Position numbers and translations under genes: made by a program
Shown here: piece after piece, positions 55,161 to 62,852 of the stretch
How positions within the stretch are numbered: the first letter of the stretch is position 1
Layout of the letters: the number at the start of each line of letters is the position of its first letter
Notes under the pieces: model-generated
Database searches by the model: none
Seen by the model: the letters and a program-made list of their open reading frames with translations, nothing else
Told to the model about the DNA's origin: nothing
DNA from: Enterobacter cloacae
GTDB taxonomy: Bacteria; Pseudomonadota; Gammaproteobacteria; Enterobacterales; Enterobacteriaceae
DNA length: 64,000 bases
Reading direction: 5' to 3'
NCBI RefSeq assembly: GCF_011078175.1
Contig: NZ_JAALCJ010000001.1
Coordinates: 186,001 to 250,000 of the forward strand

Positions 55161-55236
55161 GCCGGGTGGCGACTTCGCCTTACCCGGCCTGTATTTCATG
55201 GTGTTTCATGCCCGGTAAGCGCACCACCACCGGGCA
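55161..55236. repeat. REP pair (BIME) after ansP
   Basis: GCCGGGTGGCGACTTCGCC then TTACCCGGCC, and GCCCGGTAAGCGCACCACC then ACCGGGCA, are two inverted REP units between the convergent ansP and yncE genes. Confidence 0.85.
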
Positions 55237-55245
55237 AATCCCACA

Positions 55246-56307
55246 TCAGAGCGCGATACGAATCACGTCGTCAGGCTGGGTCGCTTCCTGCTGACGGGTT
55301 GATTTCTGTTTCACCGTCACGTACAGCGTTTTACCGTCCGCAGACAGCGCCAGGCTGTTCGGGTAAACCGGAGTATCGTAAGTTTTGGTCACTTTATAGG
55401 TTTTGGCGTCAATCACGCTCACCTTGCCCGCCTCGCGGTGCGTCACATAGGCTTCGTTACGCGCCGGGTTGAACAGTACGGCCAGCGATTCCGGCGCAGC
55501 GATTTTTTGCATCACGCTGCCATCTTTCAGGCTCACCACCAGCACTTCTGGCTGTTTAGAATCAGTCAGGAACGCGCGCTGACCGGCAGTGTCCAGGCTC
55601 AGGTTCAGGTAGAAGTGCTCTTTTCCGTCGTCCAGCACCTTCTTACGGCTGAGGATTTTGTGAGTTGCCGTATCAATGGTCACCAGCTCGCCGTCCGCAT
55701 TGGTGGTATACAGACGTTTTGCCTTCGCATCCAGCGCAAGGCCGGTGCTGAACGTGCCGGTGTTCGTGATGGTGTCCTTCAGCTTCAGCGTTGCGCCATC
55801 AACAACCCAGATCACGCTCTCCTTGCCGATGCCGGTAATGTACACCGTATTGGTTGTGTCATCAGCCACCAGCTGGCGCGGCTGAAGCGGTTTCACCGTG
55901 TCGCTACGCTTGCGATCGTCCAGCACCAGACGCCCTTTCACCTCGCCCGTTTTGGCGTCAATCGCCGTCACGGCGCTGTTGACGGTGTTACCGAACCACA
56001 GCATCTGGGTGGCGTTATCGATCGTGGCGCCAAACGGCTTGAGATCGTTATGAATCGCCTGCGTCACTTCCAGCGTGACCGGATCCAGACGATAAACCAC
56101 GCCGCCCTTATCGGTTTTGCGGCTTTGAGACGTCGCAACCCACAGTGCGTTTTCCTGCTGGCTGACGGCCATTTCATACGCGCCCTTGCCGACCGCTTTG
56201 CGCAGCATCTCTTCAGCGGCGTGAACCTGGAACGTACCGGCAAACAGTAAAGAGCCCAACAGCAGAGACCCACGCAGACGCGGCGAGCACAGATGACGTA
56301 AAGACAT
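55246..56307 (-). CDS. yncE: Periplasmic beta-propeller protein YncE
   Basis: A 353-residue exported protein with a signal peptide ending near residue 30 (FAGTFQVHAAEE) and a seven-bladed YVTN/NHL-type beta-propeller; repeats such as LYTTNADGELVTID, VYITGIGKESVIWVVDG and TLYVTVKQKS can be read. Same length as E. coli YncE, which is iron-regulated and of unknown function. It is divergent from yncD, with a Fur-type site between. Confidence 0.95.
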   Translation of the reverse strand: MSLRHLCSPRLRGSLLLGSLLFAGTFQVHAAEEMLRKAVGKGAYEMAVSQQENALWVATSQSRKTDKGGVVYRLDPVTLEVTQAIHNDLKPFGATIDNATQMLWFGNTVNSAVTAIDAKTGEVKGRLVLDDRKRSDTVKPLQPRQLVADDTTNTVYITGIGKESVIWVVDGATLKLKDTITNTGTFSTGLALDAKAKRLYTTNADGELVTIDTATHKILSRKKVLDDGKEHFYLNLSLDTAGQRAFLTDSKQPEVLVVSLKDGSVMQKIAAPESLAVLFNPARNEAYVTHREAGKVSVIDAKTYKVTKTYDTPVYPNSLALSADGKTLYVTVKQKSTRQQEATQPDDVIRIAL

Positions 56308-56388
56308 AACAATTCCTTTTTAAATGAGGATATTTACCGCTGACATCACTTCCGGTGGGCAAAGTCATCGCTTTGCCATTATTTTAAT

Positions 56389-56407
56389 GAGAATAGTAAT
56401 CATTAAT
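56389..56407. promoter_or_regulatory. Fur-type box between yncE and yncD
   Basis: GAGAATAGTAATCATTAAT matches the 19-base Fur consensus at 14 positions, including the central TAATCATTA block. It lies about 80 bases before yncE and about 150 before yncD. E. coli yncE is Fur-repressed. Confidence 0.6.
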
Positions 56408-56553
56408 GAGTTGAAAGTGGAGTATTTCTTTCCCTCATTCCATTACATTCACGAAATGTGCGGTTATAGTTTTCATAACATTTACAAAGGATTTAACATA
56501 TATACACAGGTTCCAGTTGATTTGGTTCGAATTTTTCCTAACCGGTTTACTCC

Positions 56554-58671
56554 ATGAAAACTATTACTGCCCGCAAGGCGTCACTACCACTGCTGTTCGT
56601 TCCCGTCGTTTTTAGCCCGCTGAGTGCAATGGCCGCGGATGAACAGACCCTGATCGTCAGCGCCACGCCGCAAACCGTCTCCGAACTGGACACCCCGGCC
56701 GCAGTCAGCGTGGTGAACGGCGACGATATGCGACATGCCACACCGCGCATCAACCTTTCTGAATCCCTTGGGAGCGTGCCTGGCCTGCAAATTCAGAACC
56801 GCCAGAACTATGCCCAGGATCTGCAACTTTCCGTTCGCGGATTCGGCGCGCGCTCAACCTTCGGCGTACGCGGGATCCGCATGTACGTGGACGGCATTCC
56901 GGCAACCATGCCCGACGGCCAGGGGCAGACGTCAAACATTGACCTCAACAGCATCGAGAGCGTCGACGTGCTGCGCGGCCCCTTCTCCGCCCTGTACGGC
57001 AATGCCTCTGGCGGCGTCATCAACATTAACACCCAGACCGGCCAACAGCCGGACAGCGTTGAAGCCAGCAGCTATTACGGCAGCTACGGCACCTGGCGTT
57101 ACGGCATGAAGGCCACCGGTGCGGTGGGCGACGGGACTCAGGCGGGAGATGTGGATTACGCCGTATCCACCACCCGTTTCACCACCCATGGCTATCGCGA
57201 TCACAGCGGTGCACGGAAAAACCTCGCTAACGCGAAACTGGGCGTGCGCATTGATGATGTCAGCAAGCTAACGCTGATTTTTAACAGCATCGACATGAAA
57301 GCCAACGATCCGGGCGGACTGAGTTATCAGGAGTGGCAGAACAACCCACGCCAGTCACCCCGTGGCGATCAGTACAACACGCGTAAAACCATTAAGCAGA
57401 CCCAGGCCGGGATCCGCTACGACCGTCAGCTGAGCGAACGGGACGACCTCAGCGTGATGATGTACGCCGGTGAGCGTGAAATGACCCAGTACCAGTCCAT
57501 TCCGGATACCGCGCAGACTAAAAATCCTGCGCATTCGGGCGGTGTAATTGATATGCAGCGCCACTATCAGGGTATTGATACCCGCTGGACCCACCGCGGT
57601 GAGCTGCTGGTGCCGGTAACGTTTACCACCGGTCTGAACTACGAAAATATGAGTGAAAATCGCCGCGGGTATGAAAACTTCGTGATGAACAACGGCGTGC
57701 CGGATTTTGGCGTGAAAGGTAACAAACGCCGTGACGAACGCAACCTGATGTGGAACGTTGATCCCTACCTGCAAACCCAGTGGCAGCTAACGCAAAAGCT
57801 GTCCGTTGAGGCGGGCGTGCGGTACAGCTCCGTCTGGTTTGACTCCAACGATCGTTACATTACCCCGGAAAACGGCGATGATAGCGGCGACGCCAGCTAC
57901 CATAAATGGCTCCCGGCAGGCGCGGTGAAATATGCCGTGACCGACGCCTGGAACCTGTATGCCGCGGCGGGACGGGGATTTGAGACCCCGACCATCAACG
58001 AACTCTCATACCGTTCTGATGGCAAAGGCGGCCTCAATATTAATCTGCAACCGTCAACCAACAACACCTATGAGATTGGCAGCAAAACCCGCATCGGCAA
58101 TGGCATCCTGACGGCAGCGCTGTTCCGCACGGATACCGATAATGAGATCGTGGTAGATAAAGACAATGAACGCCGTACCAGCTATAAAAATGCCGGTAAA
58201 ACGCGACGTCAGGGTGTGGAAATTGCGCTCGATCAGCAGTTTGCCGAGAACTGGAAGCTGAAAATGGCGTGGACCTACCTTGACGCGACCTACCGTACCA
58301 ACGTCTGCGATAAAGCAGATTGTAGCGGCAACCGAATGCCGGGTATTGCCCGTAACATGGGGTATGCGTCGTTTGGCTGGGAGCCTGAGGAAGGCTGGTA
58401 CGCGGGGGCAGATGCCCGCTACATGAGCGACGTGATGGCAAACGACACCAATACCGCCAAAGCGCCCTCTTATACTGTGGTCGGCCTGAATACCGGGTAT
58501 AAACTTAATTACGGTAAATGGGGAATGGACATCTTTGGCCGCGTCGATAACCTGTTCGATAAAGAGTATGCCGGTTCAGAGATTGTTAACGCTGGCTACA
58601 ACCGCTATTACGAACCCGCCCCGGGTCGTAACTATGGCGTTGGTCTGTCGGTCTCTTATCGCTTTGAGTAA
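56554..58671 (+). CDS. yncD: TonB-dependent outer-membrane receptor YncD (PqqU)
   Basis: A 705-residue TonB-dependent receptor. It has a signal peptide ending MAA (about residue 27), a TonB box near EQTLIVSA, a plug domain to about residue 160 (PGLQIQNRQNYAQDLQLSVRGFG, GPFSALYGNASGGVINI) and a 22-strand barrel ending SYRFE with a terminal aromatic and Glu. E. coli YncD (PqqU) takes up pyrroloquinoline quinone and is a phage receptor. Two hairpins follow the stop. Confidence 0.94.
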   Translation: MKTITARKASLPLLFVPVVFSPLSAMAADEQTLIVSATPQTVSELDTPAAVSVVNGDDMRHATPRINLSESLGSVPGLQIQNRQNYAQDLQLSVRGFGARSTFGVRGIRMYVDGIPATMPDGQGQTSNIDLNSIESVDVLRGPFSALYGNASGGVININTQTGQQPDSVEASSYYGSYGTWRYGMKATGAVGDGTQAGDVDYAVSTTRFTTHGYRDHSGARKNLANAKLGVRIDDVSKLTLIFNSIDMKANDPGGLSYQEWQNNPRQSPRGDQYNTRKTIKQTQAGIRYDRQLSERDDLSVMMYAGEREMTQYQSIPDTAQTKNPAHSGGVIDMQRHYQGIDTRWTHRGELLVPVTFTTGLNYENMSENRRGYENFVMNNGVPDFGVKGNKRRDERNLMWNVDPYLQTQWQLTQKLSVEAGVRYSSVWFDSNDRYITPENGDDSGDASYHKWLPAGAVKYAVTDAWNLYAAAGRGFETPTINELSYRSDGKGGLNINLQPSTNNTYEIGSKTRIGNGILTAALFRTDTDNEIVVDKDNERRTSYKNAGKTRRQGVEIALDQQFAENWKLKMAWTYLDATYRTNVCDKADCSGNRMPGIARNMGYASFGWEPEEGWYAGADARYMSDVMANDTNTAKAPSYTVVGLNTGYKLNYGKWGMDIFGRVDNLFDKEYAGSEIVNAGYNRYYEPAPGRNYGVGLSVSYRFE

Positions 58672-58679
58672 AATAGCAT

Positions 58680-58700
58680 CCGGCAGCGCACGTTGCCGGT
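58680..58700. repeat. Hairpin 1 after yncD
   Basis: CCGGCA and TGCCGG close an 8-base loop; TAAAAATT follows. It may be a terminator for yncD. Confidence 0.5.
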
Positions 58701-58722
58701 AAAAATTAAGCGAAATAATACT

Positions 58723-58750
58723 ATTCCCGGTAGCCTGATGCGCCGGGAAT
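58723..58750. repeat. Hairpin 2 after yncD
   Basis: ATTCCCGG and CCGGGAAT close a 12-base loop, REP-like. It lies between convergent yncD and mcbR. Confidence 0.5.
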
Positions 58751-58801
58751 ATAACCAGGAAAGTTAATGCTAATATACAAAAAATGTAGGTAGAGGGTTC
58801 C

Positions 58802-59470
58802 TTAACGGTAGTATTGCCGTTGGAGGAGGATATTGGCTTCATCAATGGCTCGATCGATCGCTTCCCGACTGGCCGTCACGTCCCTTTGCTCAAGCGCAGA
58901 AAGCAGGTCGCCATAATGATAAGTCGTTGCAGGGATATCTTGCATCTCTTCGTGCAGGTAGTTGATACACGGACCAATCCGTACCCAGAGTTGCTCAATC
59001 AGCGAGTTCAGGGTCGGCATCTCGGCATATTGATAGAGCGTAAAGCGAAATACACGGTTAGCGTAGATCGCTTTCTGTACGTCGCCCTGATACATGGCGG
59101 TGCTGAAGTTATCAGCCAGAGCACGTAACGCATCCAGTTTGGTCTCGGTCATATTCTGGCACGCCGCCGCAACGGCCATCGGCTCAAGCTGCTTTCTGAT
59201 GGCGTTAATTTCGTTATAGCGCTCCAGCGTAACTTCTGGCACTAAAAACGCCTGAGCTGGCGTGGCCTGTAAAGCCCCCGCAGAGACCAGGCGTAGCAGA
59301 GCTTCGCGCACCGGCGTGATACTGGTGCCTAATTTATCCGCAATCTCTTTCGTGACGAGTCGAGCGCCAGGTTTTAATGAGCCCGTAATTAACGCTCCCT
59401 TTAAACTGTTCTCAACTTGCAAAGTCAGACTGATTCTTTGTGCTTTTTCCAAATGTTCCAAATCAAGCAT
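58802..59470 (-). CDS. mcbR: GntR-family regulator McbR (YncC)
   Basis: A 222-residue FadR-subfamily GntR regulator. The N-terminal winged helix (GSLKPGARLVTKEIADKLGTSITPVREALLRL) is strongly conserved with E. coli McbR, the C-terminal helical ligand domain less so. In E. coli McbR represses mcbA (biofilm/colanic acid) and sits beside yncD as here; mcbA itself is not in this window, so the target set may differ. Confidence 0.85.
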   Translation of the reverse strand: MLDLEHLEKAQRISLTLQVENSLKGALITGSLKPGARLVTKEIADKLGTSITPVREALLRLVSAGALQATPAQAFLVPEVTLERYNEINAIRKQLEPMAVAAACQNMTETKLDALRALADNFSTAMYQGDVQKAIYANRVFRFTLYQYAEMPTLNSLIEQLWVRIGPCINYLHEEMQDIPATTYHYGDLLSALEQRDVTASREAIDRAIDEANILLQRQYYR

Positions 59471-59689
59471 GTTTAATTCCCGTAGCCAAACAAAATGCCA
59501 TTTTCAACGACTGTTTAAAAAAACATCGCCGGTGAGATATATCCTGTATCGTCATGCCTGGTATAAGGGGCGCGCGTAAAAATAAAATCGGTCAAATAAT
59601 TGTGCATTTTTCAATTCTGGCTTAGCTGGCCGAGAGCGTGCAAAGCTTATGGATTAATTAAAGACAATATATCGTATCTTCACAAATAA

Positions 59690-59714
59690 TTATGGCGAAC
59701 ATCGTCCGCCATAA
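59690..59714. terminator. Stem-loop after curA
   Basis: TTATGGCG pairs perfectly with CGCCATAA around a 9-base loop, and on the minus strand is followed by TTATTTGT, so it is a plausible terminator of curA. Confidence 0.6.
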
Positions 59715-59726
59715 CTGATGATCTGA

Positions 59727-60761
59727 TTAGTCTTCCGCCACGCGGATCACGACTTTGCCGAAGTTTTTCCCTTCAAGTAGCCCAATCAGCGCCTCCGGCG
59801 CCGCGTCCAGCCCTTCGATGACCTGCTCGCGATAGTGAATTTTTCCTTCCTGCACCCAGCGCTCCATTTCCTGCTGGAACTCGTCGATACGATGACCATA
59901 GTCCTGAGCGATAATAAAGCCCTGCATGCGGATGCGTTTTTTCAGGATGGTCCCCATCAGCAACGGCAACCGATCCGGCCCATCCGGCAGGTTGGTCGCG
60001 TTGTAGCCGCTGACCAGTCCGCAAACCGGCACGCGTGCAGAGGTATTCAAGCACGGCAGCACGGCGTCAAAGACTTTACCGCCGACGTTTTCATAATAAA
60101 CATCAATGCCCTGCGGACAGGCTTTCGCCAGTTGTTCGGCAAAATCATCCGCATGGTGATCCAGACAGGCGTCGAAACCGAGCACGTCAACCGCATGGCG
60201 GCATTTCTCCTCACCACCGGCTACGCCAATGACCCGGCACCCTTTAATTTTACCGATCTGCCCCACCGTTGCGCCGACCGGTCCCGTTGCTGCCGCCACA
60301 ACAAGTGTTTCTCCCGCCTGCGGCTGGCCGATATCAAGCAGTCCCATATACGCGGTGAAGCCCGGCATCCCAAGCACGCCGAGCGCCCATGAAGGGCGCG
60401 ACGGGTTTTTGCCCAGCTTTACCAGCCCCTTCCCGTCAGACAGTTCATACTCTTGCCAGCCGCTATAGCCCAGAACCCACTCACCCTCTTTATAATCCGG
60501 ATGTCGGGAGGTCTCGACGCGACTTACCGTACCGCCCACCATTACCGCGCCAATCTCGACCGGAGGGGAATAGGATGGCGCATCGCTCATACGACCCCGC
60601 ATGTACGGATCAAGCGAGAGCCATACGGTGCGTAACAATACTTGCCCCTCTGATGGCGTGGGGATCGGCTGCTCTTCCAGGCGGAAATTGTCGGTAACCG
60701 GTGCGCCGTGTGGACGGGAAGCCAGTACCCAGCATCGGTTTTGCGTAGTTGATTGACTCAT
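59727..60761 (-). CDS. curA: NADPH-dependent curcumin/enal reductase CurA (YncB)
   Basis: A 344-residue medium-chain reductase without zinc (leukotriene B4 dehydrogenase-like). The NADPH loop AATGPVGATVGQIG and YENVGGKVFDAVLP are clear, and WVLASRPHGAP and PYMRGRMSDAPSYSPP match E. coli CurA across the N-terminal domain. It reduces double bonds conjugated to a carbonyl. It lies upstream of mcbR with an intervening terminator. Confidence 0.94.
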   Translation of the reverse strand: MSQSTTQNRCWVLASRPHGAPVTDNFRLEEQPIPTPSEGQVLLRTVWLSLDPYMRGRMSDAPSYSPPVEIGAVMVGGTVSRVETSRHPDYKEGEWVLGYSGWQEYELSDGKGLVKLGKNPSRPSWALGVLGMPGFTAYMGLLDIGQPQAGETLVVAAATGPVGATVGQIGKIKGCRVIGVAGGEEKCRHAVDVLGFDACLDHHADDFAEQLAKACPQGIDVYYENVGGKVFDAVLPCLNTSARVPVCGLVSGYNATNLPDGPDRLPLLMGTILKKRIRMQGFIIAQDYGHRIDEFQQEMERWVQEGKIHYREQVIEGLDAAPEALIGLLEGKNFGKVVIRVAED

Positions 60762-60827
60762 TCATCGCTCCTTACTGCTGAAAATGTCATTGAAGTCTGG
60801 CACGTTATCCTGCGGATCGCCTTCACA

Positions 60828-61403
60828 TTATGAGGCGGACTGATTAAGACGCACGACCAGATAACGGCACGGTTCATCCGTTTCGTTAATAAACCGGCAA
60901 TCGTTCGGCGGCCCGAGTTCCAGACAATCTCCGGCCTTCATTTCATGGCGGGTCTCCCCCTCCTGAAAGACCAGTTCACCCGCCTGCAACCAAATCAGTT
61001 GTCGTGCCAGTGCATAAGAGGATGCAGGCATGGGCACATCGCTGCGCGCAGGCAGTTCTATCTGGACAAGATCGACAGGCATATCGGTGCGCGGCGACAC
61101 ATGGCGACGCAAATAATGGGTTTGCGGATCGCGCCAGACGGGCTGGTTCGCCAGACGTAAAAGTTTGCCTTCCTGCATTTCCGCGCGCGCAATGAGCGTA
61201 GACATGCTGATACCAAATGCACCGGATAACCGGGCAAGCAGCGTCGCCGTTGGGCTACTTTCCCCCCGTTCAATCTTATGGATCATGCCGCGGGAGATGC
61301 CAGCCCGCTCGGCCAGCTCGCTTAAAGACCAGCCCCGCGATTCGCGCTCAAGGCGTATGCGGGCGCTAATCCGTTGATTCATATTGTCTGTCATCGTATT
61401 CAT
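60828..61403 (-). CDS. XRE-family regulator with cupin domain
   Basis: A 191-residue two-domain protein. The N-terminal helix-turn-helix (SLSELAERAGISRGMIHKIERGESSPTATLLARLSGAFG) is followed by a C-terminal cupin (about residues 100-188, with QLIWLQAGELVFQ and GDCLELGPPNDCRFIN). E. coli YdcN has the same architecture but little sequence in common. It is divergent from mnaT, and identical ACTATAGT sites lie near each start, so it probably controls itself and mnaT-ydcZ. The ligand is unknown. Confidence 0.85.
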   Translation of the reverse strand: MNTMTDNMNQRISARIRLERESRGWSLSELAERAGISRGMIHKIERGESSPTATLLARLSGAFGISMSTLIARAEMQEGKLLRLANQPVWRDPQTHYLRRHVSPRTDMPVDLVQIELPARSDVPMPASSYALARQLIWLQAGELVFQEGETRHEMKAGDCLELGPPNDCRFINETDEPCRYLVVRLNQSAS

Positions 61404-61411
61404 GACGTAAT

Positions 61412-61419
61412 ACTATAGT
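61412..61419. promoter_or_regulatory. ACTATAGT palindrome, XRE side
   Basis: An exact 8-base palindrome 9 bases before the XRE-cupin start. The same word occurs at 61518 near mnaT; probable operator half for the XRE protein. Confidence 0.5.
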
Positions 61420-61517
61420 GTATAGATGGTTACTCGGGGCAATTTGACGACAATAAAACACGAGTTTGCATAGTGATGCATGATAAGAACTGTGTAATAT
61501 TGTGATGGAATCGTCCC

Positions 61518-61525
61518 ACTATAGT
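61518..61525. promoter_or_regulatory. ACTATAGT palindrome, mnaT side
   Basis: Second copy, 26 bases before the mnaT start and overlapping a TATAGT -10-like element, so binding would hinder mnaT transcription. A TGCAT-AGTG-ATGCA dyad lies between the two copies (61467-61480). Confidence 0.5.
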
Positions 61526-61550
61526 AAACATCACAGCCAGAGGGTTAATC

Positions 61551-62069
61551 ATGATTGTTCGTCATGCATGCAAAGAAGATTGTGCCGCTATCGGTGAAAT
61601 TTATAACCATGCAGTGCTGTACACCGCCGCTATCTGGAACGATAAAACTGTCGATACCGATAACCGTATTGCATGGTTTGAAGCGCGCACGCTGTCGGGA
61701 TATCCGGTGCTGGTCAGTGAAGAAGAGGGTGTTGTAACGGGATATGCCTCATTTGGCGACTGGCGAGCGTTTGACGGTTTTCGCCACACGGTGGAGCACT
61801 CGGTATACGTTCATGCCGATCATCAGGGCAAAGGCATTGGTCGACTGCTAATGACGGAATTAATTAAAGAAGCCCGCCAGATTGGTAAACATGTGATGGT
61901 TGCCGGTATTGAGGCGCAGAACCAGGCGTCAATTCATCTGCACGAAACCCTGGGCTTTATTACCACCGGAAATATGCCGCAGGTAGGAACCAAATTCGGT
62001 CGCTGGCTGGATCTCACCTTTATGCAACTCCAGCTCGATGAGCGCAGCGAACCGGATGCTCTGTCATGA
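61551..62069 (+). CDS. mnaT: L-amino acid N-acyltransferase MnaT (YncA)
   Basis: A 172-residue GNAT acetyltransferase. HADHQGKGIGRLLM is the acetyl-CoA loop, and YNHAVLYTAAIWND at the N-terminus matches E. coli MnaT, which acetylates methionine, methionine sulfone/sulfoximine and phosphinothricin-like compounds. It overlaps ydcZ by 4 bases (ATGA), as the two are co-transcribed. Confidence 0.94.
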   Translation: MIVRHACKEDCAAIGEIYNHAVLYTAAIWNDKTVDTDNRIAWFEARTLSGYPVLVSEEEGVVTGYASFGDWRAFDGFRHTVEHSVYVHADHQGKGIGRLLMTELIKEARQIGKHVMVAGIEAQNQASIHLHETLGFITTGNMPQVGTKFGRWLDLTFMQLQLDERSEPDALS

Positions 62070-62515
62070 ACCAGTCGTTGACGTTAGCGTTTCTGGTGGC
62101 TGCCGGAATTGGGCTGGTGGTGCAAAACACGCTTATGGTGCGCATAACGCAATCCTCCTCCACCATTCTTATCGCCATGCTGCTGAACTCGCTGGTAGGT
62201 ATTGTGTTATTTGTAAGCATTCTGCTGGTGAAAAATGGCCTGGCAGGGCTTAGCGAACTGGCGTCAACGGTGCGCTGGTGGACGTTGATCCCCGGCCTGC
62301 TGGGGTCATTTTTTGTCTTTGCCAGTATTAGCGGGTATCAGACCGTGGGCGCGGCTACGACTATTGCCGTACTGGTGGCAAGCCAGCTGATTGGTGGCCT
62401 GGTGATGGACATCCTTAAGAGCAATGGCGTCCCCCTGCGGGCGCTGGTTGGCCCGGTCTGCGGCGCAGTGATGCTGGTGGTCGGCGCCTGGCTGGTGGCA
62501 CGACGCCAGTTTTAA
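62066..62515 (+). CDS. ydcZ: DMT-family membrane protein YdcZ
   Basis: A 149-residue inner-membrane protein with five helices, DUF606 type (small DMT half-transporter). Near-identical to E. coli YdcZ in the first 60 and last 40 residues (MNQSLTLAFLVAAGIGLVVQ to LVARRQF). The transported solute is not known. It ends 3 bases before the convergent ydcY. Confidence 0.93.
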   Translation: MNQSLTLAFLVAAGIGLVVQNTLMVRITQSSSTILIAMLLNSLVGIVLFVSILLVKNGLAGLSELASTVRWWTLIPGLLGSFFVFASISGYQTVGAATTIAVLVASQLIGGLVMDILKSNGVPLRALVGPVCGAVMLVVGAWLVARRQF

Positions 62516-62517
62516 CC

Positions 62518-62751
62518 CTAAAGGATAGTCCCGCCCTGCGTGAGGTGGGCATGACGCGCCTCCGCCTCGTCTTTATGCTGCTTACCATGATGCGCAATCG
62601 CAGTACGCAGGCGCTGCTGCTGGGTATAGCGATCTTCACGGCTGATTTCTGCATCATCACTTAATTCGATCAGCAGTTCATTCATGTGGAAAATTACGCT
62701 CTCTTCGATGGCGGCATCTACACGGGCGATCACTTCGTTTAAATGTGACAC
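62518..62751 (-). CDS. ydcY: Small conserved protein YdcY
   Basis: A 77-residue soluble protein (DUF2526), nearly identical to E. coli YdcY. GTG at 62751 is chosen over GTG at 62757, because it leaves AAGGAG at the right distance and gives the E. coli start MSHL. The body is mostly helical and charged. Function unknown. Confidence 0.92.
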   Translation of the reverse strand: MSHLNEVIARVDAAIEESVIFHMNELLIELSDDAEISREDRYTQQQRLRTAIAHHGKQHKDEAEARHAHLTQGGTIL

Positions 62752-62770
62752 TGTCACTCCTTTTCAGTTA

Positions 62771-62842
62771 CCCGGTGGCGCTACACTTACCGGGTCTATA
62801 GGTGCTAAATGTAGGCCGGGTAAAGCGTAGCCTCCACCCGGC
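62771..62842. repeat. REP pair between ydcY and binding-protein gene
   Basis: CCCGGTGGCGCTACACTTACCGGG is cut here to its ends, CCCGGTGGCG and TTACCGGG, and is followed by a second inverted unit running from GTAGGCCGGG to CCACCCGGC; both are REP-like. They precede the ydcY gene (minus strand) and follow the binding-protein gene stop. Confidence 0.8.
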
Positions 62843-62852
62843 ATTAATACGA

